DNA from: Pseudomonas azadiae
Lineage (GTDB): Bacteria > Pseudomonadota > Gammaproteobacteria > Pseudomonadales > Pseudomonadaceae
Assembly: GCF_019145355.1 (NCBI RefSeq)
Contig: NZ_JAHSTY010000001.1
Location: 2,852,001 to 2,916,000, forward strand
Length of the DNA stretch: 64,000 bases
Direction: 5' to 3'
Both the position numbers and the translations under genes were made by a program. Position 1 is the stretch's first letter. Every line of letters begins with the position of its first letter. The notes under the pieces were generated by a model. The model did not search any database and had not been told where the DNA came from. It worked only from the letters and a program-made list of their open reading frames with translations. Below, one piece after another: positions 1 through 8,213 of this stretch.

Positions 1-1166
1 AGCAGCCGCCAGCCTTCGACGCCCTGAGCCATTTCTTCATCGTTGAGCAAGCAGGCATCCAGCTCGGCGCGCATTTGCGCAAAGTCGATATTCTGCCCGA
101 TAAACACCAGTTCCTGGCGGCAGTCGCCGGTGCTCAGTTGCCAATTGCCCATGATCGCCGCGACGCTTTCCTCGTCCTGGGGCCACTGGCTTTTCGGTAC
201 AAAGCGCCACCAGCGCCCGGCAAACCCATGGCGCATCAAGCCTCCGGCCTGGGACCAACTGCCGGCGTCCTGGTGCTTGCTGGCCAGCCAGAAAAAGCCC
301 TTGGAGCGCAGCAGTTTGCCGTTGACCCAAGGCCGGTCAATGAAATCGAAAAAACGCTGGGGGTGAAAGGGACGGCGAGCGCGGTAAGCGGTGGAAGCAA
401 TGCCGTATTCCTCGGTTTCCGGCACATGCTCACCGCGCAATTCCTGCAACCAGCCCGGGGCCTGAGCGGCGCGTTCGAAGTCGAAACGCCCGGTGTTGAG
501 GATCTTGTCCAGCGGCACTTCGCCCATGACCATCGGGATAATTTCCGCCTGGGCATTCAGCCGCTCAAGGATCGCGGTCAGCTCTTCGCGTTCGCGGCTG
601 CTGATCAGGTCAATCTTGCTGATGAGGATCACATCCGCGAATTCGATCTGCTCGATCAACAGGTCGGTGATAGAGCGCTCGTCTTCTTCGCCGAGGGTTT
701 CGCCGCGTGAGGCCAGGCTTTCTGCAGCCTGGTAGTCGAGCAAAAAGTTCATGCCGTCGACCACGGTGACCATGGTGTCCAGGCGTGCGATATCGGCCAG
801 GCTTTGTTCGTTTTCATCACGAAAGGTGAACGTTTCAGCCACCGGCAAGGGTTCGGAAATGCCGGTGGACTCGATCAGCAGGTAATCGAAGCGGCCTTCC
901 TTGGCGAGCTTTGCGACTTCTTCCAGCAAGTCCTCGCGCAAGGTGCAGCAGATGCAGCCGTTGCTCATCTCCACCAGCTTTTCTTCGGCACGGTTGAGAG
1001 TGACATCGCGCTGGACTTCGCTGCCGTCGATGTTGATTTCGCTCATGTCGTTGACGATCACCGCGACTCGAAGGTTTTCGCGGTTGCGCAGGATGTAGTT
1101 GAGCAACGTGCTTTTACCGGCGCCGAGAAAGCCGGATAACACAGTAACGGGGAGACGGTTGGGCAT
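1..1166 (-). CDS. COG0523 zinc-associated GTPase (partial, C-terminus off window)
   Basis: This is a P-loop GTPase of the COG0523 (CobW/YciC/ZigA) family, thought to act as a cytoplasmic metallochaperone that delivers scarce zinc. From the ATG at 1166 the first residues are [20 protein letters not shown]. The Walker A motif GFLGAGKST is at residues 12-20 and the family CxCC metal motif (CICC) at residues 71-74. ESTGISEP and an SKID guanine-specificity motif follow. About 388 residues are present and the gene leaves the window at position 1, so only a short C-terminal piece is missing for a roughly 400-residue family member. It is divergent from the small secreted gene at 1306. A Zur-type palindrome lies between them at 1214-1226, so zinc repression is inferred. 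It resembles the Pseudomonas Zur-regulated COG0523 protein near folE2. Confidence 0.93.
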   Translation of the reverse strand, partial: MPNRLPVTVLSGFLGAGKSTLLNYILRNRENLRVAVIVNDMSEINIDGSEVQRDVTLNRAEEKLVEMSNGCICCTLREDLLEEVAKLAKEGRFDYLLIESTGISEPLPVAETFTFRDENEQSLADIARLDTMVTVVDGMNFLLDYQAAESLASRGETLGEEDERSITDLLIEQIEFADVILISKIDLISSREREELTAILERLNAQAEIIPMVMGEVPLDKILNTGRFDFERAAQAPGWLQELRGEHVPETEEYGIASTAYRARRPFHPQRFFDFIDRPWVNGKLLRSKGFFWLASKHQDAGSWSQAGGLMRHGFAGRWWRFVPKSQWPQDEESVAAIMGNWQLSTGDCRQELVFIGQNIDFAQMRAELDACLLNDEEMAQGVEGWRL

Positions 1167-1213
1167 CAGGTCATTCTCATCAGGTCGCCGGTCGGGCCAG
1201 GCTGTGTGTTTAT

Positions 1214-1226
1214 GTTATAGTATAAC
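1214..1226. promoter_or_regulatory. Zur box (divergent promoter)
   Basis: GTTATAGTATAAC is a perfect 6-1-6 palindrome between the COG0523 GTPase and the small secreted gene. It matches the core of the gammaproteobacterial Zur operator and is the exact reverse complement of the box at 2959-2971. Zur binding is inferred from this match and from the zinc-related neighbours. Confidence 0.85.
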
Positions 1227-1305
1227 GACACAAATTAGCCAACCCTCTTGTTCGTCACGACAAAGGGCGCAATGCTTGCGAACCCTCCCGGCGTCGAGTA
1301 ACCCC

Positions 1306-1677
1306 ATGAAATACCTGGTGTGCGCCCTACTCCTATTGGCAACCGCAGGCACTGCCTGCGCCCAGGCACCCAGCCTGCTGGCAAAGTGCACACGCAGCGC
1401 TAACCTGCTGGCCTGCGTTGATCCGTTGGGTAATGCCTACAGCGTGGCGACGGTGGGCAACACCACGTATTTGCGCGGGTACGAATTGATCGGCAACCGC
1501 TATTGGGCCCAAACCAACAGCCGCTACGGGCAGCTGACGTTCTTCACCGGGCTGGCGTCGGATGGTGAGGCGTGGGTCGGCTACACACGGCGCGTGGGCT
1601 GGACCACCCTCAACCGTTTTTCCAGTTCGGGTGGCGCCAGCGCCAAGTTCACCTGCAGCCGCGTGACCGGCTGTTAG
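1306..1677 (+). CDS. small secreted protein in the Zur locus
   Basis: A 123-residue protein of unknown function. Translation from the ATG at 1306 gives a clear signal peptide (MKYLVCALLLLATAGTACAQ) and a mature part of about 100 residues rich in Gly, Ser, Thr and aromatic residues. Three Cys lie in it: two in a CTRSANLLAC segment near the N-terminus and one in the terminal VTGC, with a fourth in FTCSR, so disulphides are likely. The upstream frame stays open but has no support there. The gene faces away from the COG0523 GTPase across a Zur box, so induction by zinc starvation is inferred. A comparable small gene accompanies Zur-regulated genes in other pseudomonads. It converges on the amidase gene, overlapping its 3' end by four bases. 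No function can be assigned. Confidence 0.75.
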   Translation: MKYLVCALLLLATAGTACAQAPSLLAKCTRSANLLACVDPLGNAYSVATVGNTTYLRGYELIGNRYWAQTNSRYGQLTFFTGLASDGEAWVGYTRRVGWTTLNRFSSSGGASAKFTCSRVTGC

Positions 1678-2876
1678 ACCTGGGCGTTCTTCTGTTCCTG
1701 CACCCACGCCAGGTAGCTGTTCATCGGTGGGTTCTTCTGGAAATACTTTTTCAGGCCTTCGAACAGGCCGTCGGCAACCGCCTGTTGATGACGCGCGGTC
1801 ACCAGGCGTGCGCTGTCTCGTGCATTGGAGATAAACCCGGTTTCCACCAGGATTGATGGCACATCAGGTGACTTGAGCACCGCAAACCCGGCCTGTTCCA
1901 CGCGCTTCTGATGCAGGCTGGTAATACCTTCGAGGCTGCCGAGGATCGAGCTGCCCAGTTGCAGGCTGGAGGCGATGGTGGCGTTCATCGACATGTCCAG
2001 AATGACGCCGGCCAGCATCGGGTCCTTGTCCTTCAAATTGAGCAGACTGGTGGCACCCAGCAAATCCGCGCCGTTTTCCCGTTGCGCCATAAACCGCGCG
2101 GTGGCGGACGTCGCGCCGCCTTCGGACAAGGCATACACCGAAGCGCCAGAAGCGGTGATGCGCGGTGCGGCATCCGCATGCACCGAGATGAACATATCGG
2201 CATTGTGTTTGTGGGCAATTTCTACCCGCTTGCGCAGGGGGACGAAGAAGTCATCGTTGCGCACCAACTTCACGTCAAAGCCCTTCTCGCGCTTCAAGCG
2301 TTTGGCCAACAGTTGGGCGATGGACAACACCACGTCTTTCTCGCGCTGGCCCTTGGAGCCAACGGCTCCGGGGTCCTTGCCGCCGTGGCCGGGGTCGACC
2401 ACCACAATAATGTCGCGCTTGGGGCGCGCTTTATCCACCAAGGGCGCCGGTTGGGCCGCGATTTGACGAGGCGCCTGGGTGGCGCTGGTCAGGTCCAGCA
2501 CCAGGCGATGGCCTTGGCCATCCTGAGGCGGCAGTAGAAAGCTGTTGAGCTGCATCGGCGCGGCCAGGTCCAGCACAATGCGTGTATCGCCTTTGCCAAA
2601 ATGCCCCGAACGGATCGAAGTGATGCCGCTGTTCGTCAACGCCAACTGCGAGAAATCACCACTGAGCCCGGCACCACTCAAGTCGATGATCAGGCGCTCC
2701 GGCGCGCTCAGGGTAAAGGTCTTGTATTGCACCGGCCCGCTGAGGTCGAACACCAGTCGCAGCTTATCGTCCGAGCGCCACAGGCGAGCGTTGCGAATCT
2801 GCGTGGCTGACGCCGCGAAAGGCAAGGTGAACAGAGGGCTGGCCAAGAGCAGGTTAAGAAGCTGACGTCTGTGCAT
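1674..2876 (-). CDS. amiA: N-acetylmuramoyl-L-alanine amidase (AmiA/AmiC type)
   Basis: A periplasmic zinc amidase that cleaves the amide bond between MurNAc and the stem peptide during cell separation. The start at 2876 gives 400 residues beginning MHRRQLLNLLLASPL, a twin-arginine-like signal as in E. coli AmiA/AmiC. Starts further upstream (2913, 2945) would add a segment before this signal and run towards the Zur box, so I reject them. An AMIN domain follows the signal, then the Amidase_3 domain with VVDPGHGGKDPGA, the Glu in RVEIAHKH, the His in SVHADA and the Glu in LVETGFIS as metal and catalytic residues. The gene is divergent from folE2 with the Zur box at 2959-2971 between them. A zinc-starvation copy of amidase fits this locus. 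No strong ribosome-binding site was seen. Confidence 0.9.
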   Translation of the reverse strand: MHRRQLLNLLLASPLFTLPFAASATQIRNARLWRSDDKLRLVFDLSGPVQYKTFTLSAPERLIIDLSGAGLSGDFSQLALTNSGITSIRSGHFGKGDTRIVLDLAAPMQLNSFLLPPQDGQGHRLVLDLTSATQAPRQIAAQPAPLVDKARPKRDIIVVVDPGHGGKDPGAVGSKGQREKDVVLSIAQLLAKRLKREKGFDVKLVRNDDFFVPLRKRVEIAHKHNADMFISVHADAAPRITASGASVYALSEGGATSATARFMAQRENGADLLGATSLLNLKDKDPMLAGVILDMSMNATIASSLQLGSSILGSLEGITSLHQKRVEQAGFAVLKSPDVPSILVETGFISNARDSARLVTARHQQAVADGLFEGLKKYFQKNPPMNSYLAWVQEQKNAQV

Positions 2877-2958
2877 GACAAATACCGCAAGTGAAGGAGC
2901 TTCCCTACTCGACATGACTGAAAAAAGGCTGGACAGAATATTCATCGTCGATCGTATT

Positions 2959-2971
2959 GTTATACTATAAC
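2959..2971. promoter_or_regulatory. Zur box (amiA / folE2 divergent promoter)
   Basis: GTTATACTATAAC is a perfect palindrome and the exact reverse complement of the box at 1214-1226. It is 33 bases upstream of the folE2 start and 83 bases upstream of the chosen amidase start, so it can control both directions. Confidence 0.87.
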
Positions 2972-3003
2972 ATGTCCAATTATTACCAACGATGGACCTG
3001 CCT

Positions 3004-3894
3004 ATGAATGCGCTGACTCTGCCGGATATCGCCGCGCAGGCTTCACGCCAAGCCTTGCCACTGGATTGGGTTGGCATGTGCGGCATCGCCCTGCCGATCC
3101 TGATTGACGGCCAGCGCCTGGCTGCCACCGCCGATGCCGGCGTGAGCCTGGACGATGGCACCGCCCGTGGCATTCATATGTCACGCCTGTACCTGGCGCT
3201 GGAGATGCTCGACCAACAGCCGCTTACGCCTGCACTTCTGCGTAATGTACTGCAGCGTTTTCTCGACAGTCATGAAGGTTTATCTAATAACGCGTACCTG
3301 CGGATTCACACCGACCTGCTGCTCAAACGTGCGGCGCTGGTCAGCCCGCTGGCCGGCTGGAAAAGCTACCCGGTGAGTGTCGAGGCGCGGCTGGAAAACC
3401 AGATGTTCCACGTGGAACTAAAAATTGACGTTACCTACTCTTCAACCTGCCCCTGCTCCGCTGCCCTTGCCAGGCAATTGATTCAGCAGCAATTTATCGA
3501 TGATTTCGCCAACACGCCGTTGCAGCATGAAGAGGTGTTGACTTGGCTCGGCAGCGCTGGCGGCATCGTCGCCACGCCCCACAGCCAGCGCAGCAGCGCG
3601 CGGCTGCATGTTCAACTTCAGGGCGAGCAACTGCCGCTTACAGAATTGATCGATAACGTCGAAGCCGCCCTTGGCACCGCCGTCCAAACCGCCGTCAAAC
3701 GCGCGGACGAACAAGCCTTCGCTCTGGCCAACGGTCAGAACCTGATGTTCTGCGAAGACGCCGCCCGCCGCCTCCACCTCGCCTTGAAACGCTCGGATGC
3801 CATCAAAGCCTTCCACCTGAAAGTGATCCACGCCGAAAGCCTGCACGCGCACGATGCCGTGGCTGAAAGCCGCTGGACGAGAGACCCTGCATGA
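3004..3894 (+). CDS. folE2: GTP cyclohydrolase FolE2 (type IB)
   Basis: Converts GTP to 7,8-dihydroneopterin triphosphate, the first step of folate synthesis. FolE2 is the metal-flexible alternative to zinc-dependent FolE and is typically made in zinc starvation. The 296-residue product carries the conserved CPCS motif with the catalytic Cys, the PHSQRS motif with a conserved His, and the VKRADEQAFALANGQN segment typical of FolE2. I chose the ATG at 3004 (MNALTLPDIAAQ) over one at 2992, because the protein from 3004 looks like the family N-terminus; neither has a strong ribosome-binding site. It is the first gene of a six-gene operon, overlaps the ATPase gene by four bases (ATGA), and has a Zur box just upstream. 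A parS-like palindrome lies inside it at 3404-3419. Confidence 0.95.
   Translation: MNALTLPDIAAQASRQALPLDWVGMCGIALPILIDGQRLAATADAGVSLDDGTARGIHMSRLYLALEMLDQQPLTPALLRNVLQRFLDSHEGLSNNAYLRIHTDLLLKRAALVSPLAGWKSYPVSVEARLENQMFHVELKIDVTYSSTCPCSAALARQLIQQQFIDDFANTPLQHEEVLTWLGSAGGIVATPHSQRSSARLHVQLQGEQLPLTELIDNVEAALGTAVQTAVKRADEQAFALANGQNLMFCEDAARRLHLALKRSDAIKAFHLKVIHAESLHAHDAVAESRWTRDPA
3404..3419. other. parS centromere-like site inside folE2
   Basis: TGTTCCACGTGGAACT contains the perfect 14-bp palindrome GTTCCACGTGGAAC, the core of chromosomal ParB-binding sites in Pseudomonas. It lies within the folE2 coding sequence about 58.6 kb from dnaA. parA and parB are at 48.7-50.4 kb in this window. ParB binding is inferred from the sequence match only. 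Confidence 0.8.
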
Positions 3895-4559
3895 TCACCT
3901 GCACCGCTTTGCGCTGGGGCGCCCCCGGCCAACCGCTGACACCGCCGATTGATCTCAAGCTGGAAAAAGGCAGCCTCACCGGCGTTATCGGCGCCAACGG
4001 CACGGGCAAAAGTAGCCTGCTCAAGGTCATCGCCGGCCTGCAAAAGCCCCTGGCCGGCAACGTCAGCGTCGATGTTCCACGGCGCGGCGGACTGTCGTTC
4101 CTGCCGCAGCAGCAACACTTGGACCGCCAGTTCCCCATCAGCCTGCAAGCGTTGGTTGCCGCCGGTTTTTGGGGCACTCAACTCAGCCCGCAGCAACGCG
4201 CCCAGCGACTTGATGCGGTCCTGGCAGACTGGTGCCTCGTCGGTCTGGAACAGCGCCCATTGATGGCGTTGTCCGGTGGCCAATTGCAACGCGCCCTGCT
4301 CGCCCGTATGAGTCTGGCCGAAACACCGGTGCTGCTGCTCGACGAGCCTCACGCCGCCCTCGACGAAGAAGGCCAGGCGCTGTGCTGGCAACACATTCAC
4401 GCCTGGCACGCGCAAGGCCGCACAGTAGTCGTTGTCTGCCATGACCTCGCGTCCGTGCGCCACCACACGCAGCAGGTGGTGCAGATCAAAAGCACCGGCT
4501 GCGTATTCGGCCCGAGCAAAGCGCTGATCCGCCCGCAACCTCAAATGCAGGTAGCCTGA
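3891..4559 (+). CDS. metal (zinc) ABC transporter ATP-binding protein, ZnuC-like
   Basis: The cytoplasmic ATPase of a cluster A-I metal importer, 222 residues. It has Walker A GANGTGKSS near residue 37, a Q-loop region (LPQQQH), the signature LSGGQLQRALLARM, Walker B VLLLDEPHAALDEE and the switch His in VVVVCHDLASV. The start overlaps the folE2 stop and its own stop (TGA 4557-4559) overlaps the permease start at 4559, so translational coupling is likely. Its position in a Zur-box operon between folE2 and zinc-sparing enzymes indicates zinc import under starvation. It is probably a second system, separate from the usual znuABC, which is not in this window. Confidence 0.92.
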   Translation: MITCTALRWGAPGQPLTPPIDLKLEKGSLTGVIGANGTGKSSLLKVIAGLQKPLAGNVSVDVPRRGGLSFLPQQQHLDRQFPISLQALVAAGFWGTQLSPQQRAQRLDAVLADWCLVGLEQRPLMALSGGQLQRALLARMSLAETPVLLLDEPHAALDEEGQALCWQHIHAWHAQGRTVVVVCHDLASVRHHTQQVVQIKSTGCVFGPSKALIRPQPQMQVA

Positions 4560-5425
4560 TGCACGTCGCCGCCCAGCTGTGGATGCCCTTCCTCGACTTC
4601 GTCTTCATGCGCCGCGCGTTGATCGGCGGCCTGGTACTCGCCTGCAGTACCGCGCCGCTGGGAGTGTTTCTGATCCTGCGGCGCATGAGCCTGATCGGTG
4701 ACGCCGTGGCCCACGGCATCCTGCCCGGCGCCGCCCTGGGGTTCTGGTTCGCCGGCCTGAGTTTGCCCGCGCTGACCATTGGCGGCCTGGGCGCGGGGCT
4801 GAGCATGGCCGGCCTGTCGGCCTGGATCACCCGTCGCACCGGACTGCGCGAAGACGCCAGCCTGGCGGCCATTTACCCCATCTCCCTCGCCGCTGGCGTG
4901 CTGATCCTCGGCATCGCCGGCAAACGCCTGGACCTGCTGCATCTGTTGTTCGGCTCCGCCCTGGCCGTGGACGAAACCACCCTCACCGGCATGCTCTGGG
5001 TATGCGGGTTCAGCCTGATCGTCATGGCCGCGATCTACAAACCGCTGCTACTGGACACACTCGACCCCCTGTTCCTGCGAACCGTCAGCCGACTCGGCCC
5101 CTTGGCCCATGGGCTGTTCCTGACGCTGGTGGTGCTGAACCTGGTGATCGGCTTCCAAGCGATCGGCGCCTTGATGGTGGTGGGGCTGATGATGCTGCCG
5201 GCCATCGCTTCACGTTTCTGGAGCCGGCGCCTGCCGGTGTTGATCGCGGTATCGGCGGTGCTGGGATGCCTGTCGGTATGGCTGGGTTTGTTGCTGTCGT
5301 TCTATTACTCGTTGCCCAGCGGCCCGGCCATCGTGCTGGTAGCTGGCGCCGGGTATCTGCTGTCCGTGGTCTTCGGTCCGGTGCATGGCTTGCTGCGCCG
5401 CCCGCCCTTGCTTACATCCCAATGA
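4559..5425 (+). CDS. metal (zinc) ABC transporter permease, ZnuB-like
   Basis: The inner-membrane channel of the transporter (ABC-3 family), 288 residues with roughly eight hydrophobic helices. The N-terminal region MPFLDFVFMRRALIGGLVLA and the RRMSLIGDAVAHGILPGA segment are typical of ABC-3 permeases; the His in DAVAHG is a conserved feature. It overlaps the ATPase stop by one base and is followed eleven bases later by the binding-protein gene. It works with the flanking ATPase and substrate-binding protein. Zinc rather than manganese is inferred from the Zur box and from the His-type ligand in the binding protein. Confidence 0.92.
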   Translation: MHVAAQLWMPFLDFVFMRRALIGGLVLACSTAPLGVFLILRRMSLIGDAVAHGILPGAALGFWFAGLSLPALTIGGLGAGLSMAGLSAWITRRTGLREDASLAAIYPISLAAGVLILGIAGKRLDLLHLLFGSALAVDETTLTGMLWVCGFSLIVMAAIYKPLLLDTLDPLFLRTVSRLGPLAHGLFLTLVVLNLVIGFQAIGALMVVGLMMLPAIASRFWSRRLPVLIAVSAVLGCLSVWLGLLLSFYYSLPSGPAIVLVAGAGYLLSVVFGPVHGLLRRPPLLTSQ

Positions 5426-5436
5426 GGTGTTTCCCG

Positions 5437-6315
5437 ATGCGCGCTCTATTCGTGCTGTTCAGTCTCGTCCTGTCGTTATCGACGGCTCAGGCCGCAGACA
5501 AGCTCCAGGTGGTCACCAGCTTCAGTATTCTCGATGACATCACTCATCAGATCGGCGGCGATCACATCCAGATCAGCAACATGGTCGGCCCCGATGCCGA
5601 CGCCCATACCTACGAGCCAACGCCGGACGACGCCAAAGCGCTGCTCAAGGCCAACGTGATCATCAAGAATGGCCTGGGTTTCGAGCCCTGGCTGGATCGC
5701 CTGGTGGCCAGCACCGAAACCAAAGCCACCGTGATCACCGCCAGCAAAGGCGTGATCTCCCACACCATGGATGAAGACGGCGAGACCATTGCCGACCCGC
5801 ACGCCTGGCACAACCTGGCCAACGCGCAAATCTACGTGAACAACATCACCAAGGCGTTGATCGCGGCCGACCCGGCCAATACCGCCGACTACCAGCGCAA
5901 CAGCCAGACCTACCTGAAACAGATCTACCGCCTGCTCGCCGAAGCCAAGGCCAAGTTCGCTGCATTGCCACCCGGCAATCGCCGCATCGTCACCTCCCAT
6001 GACGCCTTTGGTTACCTGGGCCAGGCCTATGGCATCGAGTTTCTGGCGCCCCAAGGCCTGTCCACCGAACGTGAGCCGTCCGCCGCCGAAGTGGCCGAGC
6101 TGATCACGCAGATCCGCAAAGACAAAGTCAAAGCCGTGTTCATGGAAAACATCAAGGACTCGCGCCTGCTCAAGCAGATCGCTGACGAAAGCGGCGCGCA
6201 GATCGGCGGCACGCTCTACTCGGACGCCCTCGCCGCAGAAGGCCCGGCCAGCACTTTTATCGGGTTGTTCGAATACAACATCAATACCTTGTGCGCCGCG
6301 TTGGCCAAGCCATGA
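5437..6315 (+). CDS. metal (zinc) ABC transporter substrate-binding protein, ZnuA-like
   Basis: The periplasmic metal receptor of the importer, 292 residues. I chose the ATG at 5437 (MRALFVLFSLVLSLSTAQAA) because GAGG lies at a normal distance upstream and a clean signal peptide follows. The ATG at 5422 only adds five residues. Expected metal ligands are His in DAHTYEPTPDD, His in DPHAWHN, His in SHDAFGYL and Asp in LYSDAL. His at the third position is the zinc-type choice, where manganese receptors usually have Glu. The His-rich acidic loop common in ZnuA is absent. The stop overlaps the next gene's start (ATGA). Confidence 0.93.
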   Translation: MRALFVLFSLVLSLSTAQAADKLQVVTSFSILDDITHQIGGDHIQISNMVGPDADAHTYEPTPDDAKALLKANVIIKNGLGFEPWLDRLVASTETKATVITASKGVISHTMDEDGETIADPHAWHNLANAQIYVNNITKALIAADPANTADYQRNSQTYLKQIYRLLAEAKAKFAALPPGNRRIVTSHDAFGYLGQAYGIEFLAPQGLSTEREPSAAEVAELITQIRKDKVKAVFMENIKDSRLLKQIADESGAQIGGTLYSDALAAEGPASTFIGLFEYNINTLCAALAKP

Positions 6316-6872
6316 TCCGCAAGAACCCCTCCGGCGATCTGCCGGTCATTGCCGAATCGGCCTACGTCGACAAGACCGCAATCATCTGCGGCAAGGTGAT
6401 CATCGGCGAGAATGTTTTCGTCGGCCCGTACGCGGTGATCCGCGCCGACGAAGTCGATGCCAGCGGCGCCATGGACCCGATTACCATCGGTGCCAACTCC
6501 AACATCCAGGACGGCGTGGTCATTCACTCCAAATCCGGCGCAGCGGTGACGATCGGAGAGTTCACCTCCATCGCCCACCGTTCCATTGTCCATGGGCCGT
6601 GCAGCGTCGGCGACCGCGTGTTTATCGGCTTCAACAGCGTGCTGTTCAACTGCGTGGTGGGCGACGGCTGCGTAGTGCGCCATAACTCGGTGGTCGACGG
6701 GCGCGATTTACCCACCGCGTTCTATGTGCCCTCCACCACCCGCATCGGGCCCAACACCGACCTGTCGCAATTCCCACCCGTGAGCGTCAGCGCCTCGGAG
6801 TTTTCTGAAGACGTGGCACGCACCAACGTCGATCTGGTCCGCGGCTACAAAGCCCTGCAAAACGAGTTCTGA
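6312..6872 (+). CDS. gamma-class carbonic anhydrase-like hexapeptide protein
   Basis: A 186-residue left-handed beta-helix protein of the gamma-carbonic anhydrase family, which hydrates CO2 to bicarbonate. Hexapeptide repeats run through residues 15-135. The three family metal ligands are visible as His in VVIHSKSG and two His in SIAHRSIVHGP. It starts inside the binding-protein stop codon (ATGA overlap) and is followed three bases later by the dihydroorotase gene, so it belongs to the folE2 operon. Gamma enzymes can use iron or cobalt, so a role replacing a zinc-dependent carbonic anhydrase in zinc starvation is plausible but inferred. A non-enzymatic acyltransferase-like relative cannot be excluded. 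Confidence 0.88.
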   Translation: MIRKNPSGDLPVIAESAYVDKTAIICGKVIIGENVFVGPYAVIRADEVDASGAMDPITIGANSNIQDGVVIHSKSGAAVTIGEFTSIAHRSIVHGPCSVGDRVFIGFNSVLFNCVVGDGCVVRHNSVVDGRDLPTAFYVPSTTRIGPNTDLSQFPPVSVSASEFSEDVARTNVDLVRGYKALQNEF

Positions 6873-6875
6873 ACC

Positions 6876-8213
6876 ATGAGCCGCCTGCTGATCCGCAACG
6901 CCCGCCTGGTGAATGAAGGCCAGGAATTCGACGCCGATGTACTGATCGCCAACGGTCGCATCGAGAAGATCGCCGGCAGCATCGAAGGCTGCACTGCGCC
7001 CGTCGCTATCGACGCCCAGGGCCAATGGCTGCTGCCGGGCATGATCGACGACCAAGTGCACTTTCGCGACCCTGGCGCGCCGGACAAAGGCAGCTTCTAC
7101 AGCGAATCGCGCGCGGCGGTGGCCGGTGGCATCACCAGTTTCATGGACATGCCCAACACCCAACCGGCCACCCTGACCCTGGAAGCCCTGGCCGGCAAAA
7201 AACGCCGCGCCGCCCTGCACTCGGTGGCCAACTATGGCTTTCACTTCGGCGTGAGCAACGACAACCTCGACACCGTCGCCGCGCTCGACCCGCGGGAGGT
7301 GGCCGGGGTCAAAGTGTTCATGGGCGCCTCGACCGGCAACATGCTGGTGGACGATCCACGCATCCTGGAACGCCTGTTCGCCCAGGTCCCCACCATTCTG
7401 TTGGCCCACTGCGAACACACGCCGAGCATCCAGGCCAACGAACTGCGCCTGCGCGAGCGCTTCGGTGAGCAGATTCCCGCCGTTGCGCACCCACTGATCC
7501 GCGATGCCGAAGCGTGCTATCGCTCGTCGTCCCTTGCGGTGGAATTGGCCAAGCGCCATGGCACACGCCTGCACGTGCTGCACCTGACCAGCGCGCGCGA
7601 ATTGAGCCTGTTCGAGGACAAGCCGTTGGCGCAAAAACGCATCACCGCGGAAGTCTGCGTGCACCACTTGCTGTTTGATGACCGCGACTATCACCGCCTC
7701 GGCCATCAGATCAAATGCAACCCGGCGATCAAGACCCGCGCCGACCGCGACGCACTGCGCCTGGCCTTGCTGGGTAATCGTCTGGATGTGATTGGCACGG
7801 ACCATGCGCCGCATACCTGGGCGCAAAAACAGAAGGGTTATCGTGAAGCGCCCTCGGGTTTGCCCCTGGTGCAACACGCCCTGCCAGCGTTGCTGGAACT
7901 AGTCGCCGACGGGCTGCTGCCATTGACCACCCTGGTGGCGAAAACCAGTCACCGGGTGGCCGACCTGTTCGCCATCCCGGATCGGGGTTATCTACGCGAA
8001 GGTTATTGGGCCGACCTGGTGTTGATCAAAGCAGAGCCCGCAGGCAAACCGGTCAGCAGCCAACCGATCCTCGCCCGCTGCGGCTGGACGCCTTTCGCTG
8101 AGCGCAGCTTTCGCCACAGCGTCAGCACCACGCTGGTCTCCGGCCACCTGGCTTGGCACAACGGCCAGGTGGTCGACAGTTGCCAGGGCTTGGCGCTGCA
8201 TTTCTTGCGTTAA
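6876..8213 (+). CDS. pyrQ: dihydroorotase paralogue (PyrQ-like)
   Basis: An amidohydrolase, 445 residues, that would interconvert carbamoyl-aspartate and dihydroorotate in pyrimidine synthesis. The N-terminal metal motif reads IDDQVHFRDPG: the usual first His of the HxH pair is Gln (codon CAA), while the second His and the Arg are present. Further motifs are the Lys in GVKVFMGAST (the usual bridging Lys position), LLAHCEHT, LHVLHLTSA and GTDHAPHT. It is the last gene of the folE2 operon and so probably Zur-regulated, like pyrQ of P. aeruginosa, which lies in the equivalent cluster. The Gln occurs in some dihydroorotase subfamilies as I recall, so it may reduce the metal requirement rather than inactivate the enzyme. 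The 3' end overlaps the convergent DUF3617 gene by four bases. Confidence 0.88.
   Translation: MSRLLIRNARLVNEGQEFDADVLIANGRIEKIAGSIEGCTAPVAIDAQGQWLLPGMIDDQVHFRDPGAPDKGSFYSESRAAVAGGITSFMDMPNTQPATLTLEALAGKKRRAALHSVANYGFHFGVSNDNLDTVAALDPREVAGVKVFMGASTGNMLVDDPRILERLFAQVPTILLAHCEHTPSIQANELRLRERFGEQIPAVAHPLIRDAEACYRSSSLAVELAKRHGTRLHVLHLTSARELSLFEDKPLAQKRITAEVCVHHLLFDDRDYHRLGHQIKCNPAIKTRADRDALRLALLGNRLDVIGTDHAPHTWAQKQKGYREAPSGLPLVQHALPALLELVADGLLPLTTLVAKTSHRVADLFAIPDRGYLREGYWADLVLIKAEPAGKPVSSQPILARCGWTPFAERSFRHSVSTTLVSGHLAWHNGQVVDSCQGLALHFLR

Noticed and set aside
1099..1305. upstream extension of the small secreted protein
   Set aside because: It would bury the signal peptide and run through the Zur box and the divergent promoter.
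2877..3173. N-terminal extension of the amidase
   Set aside because: It crosses the Zur box and the folE2 start and would place the Tat signal inside the protein.
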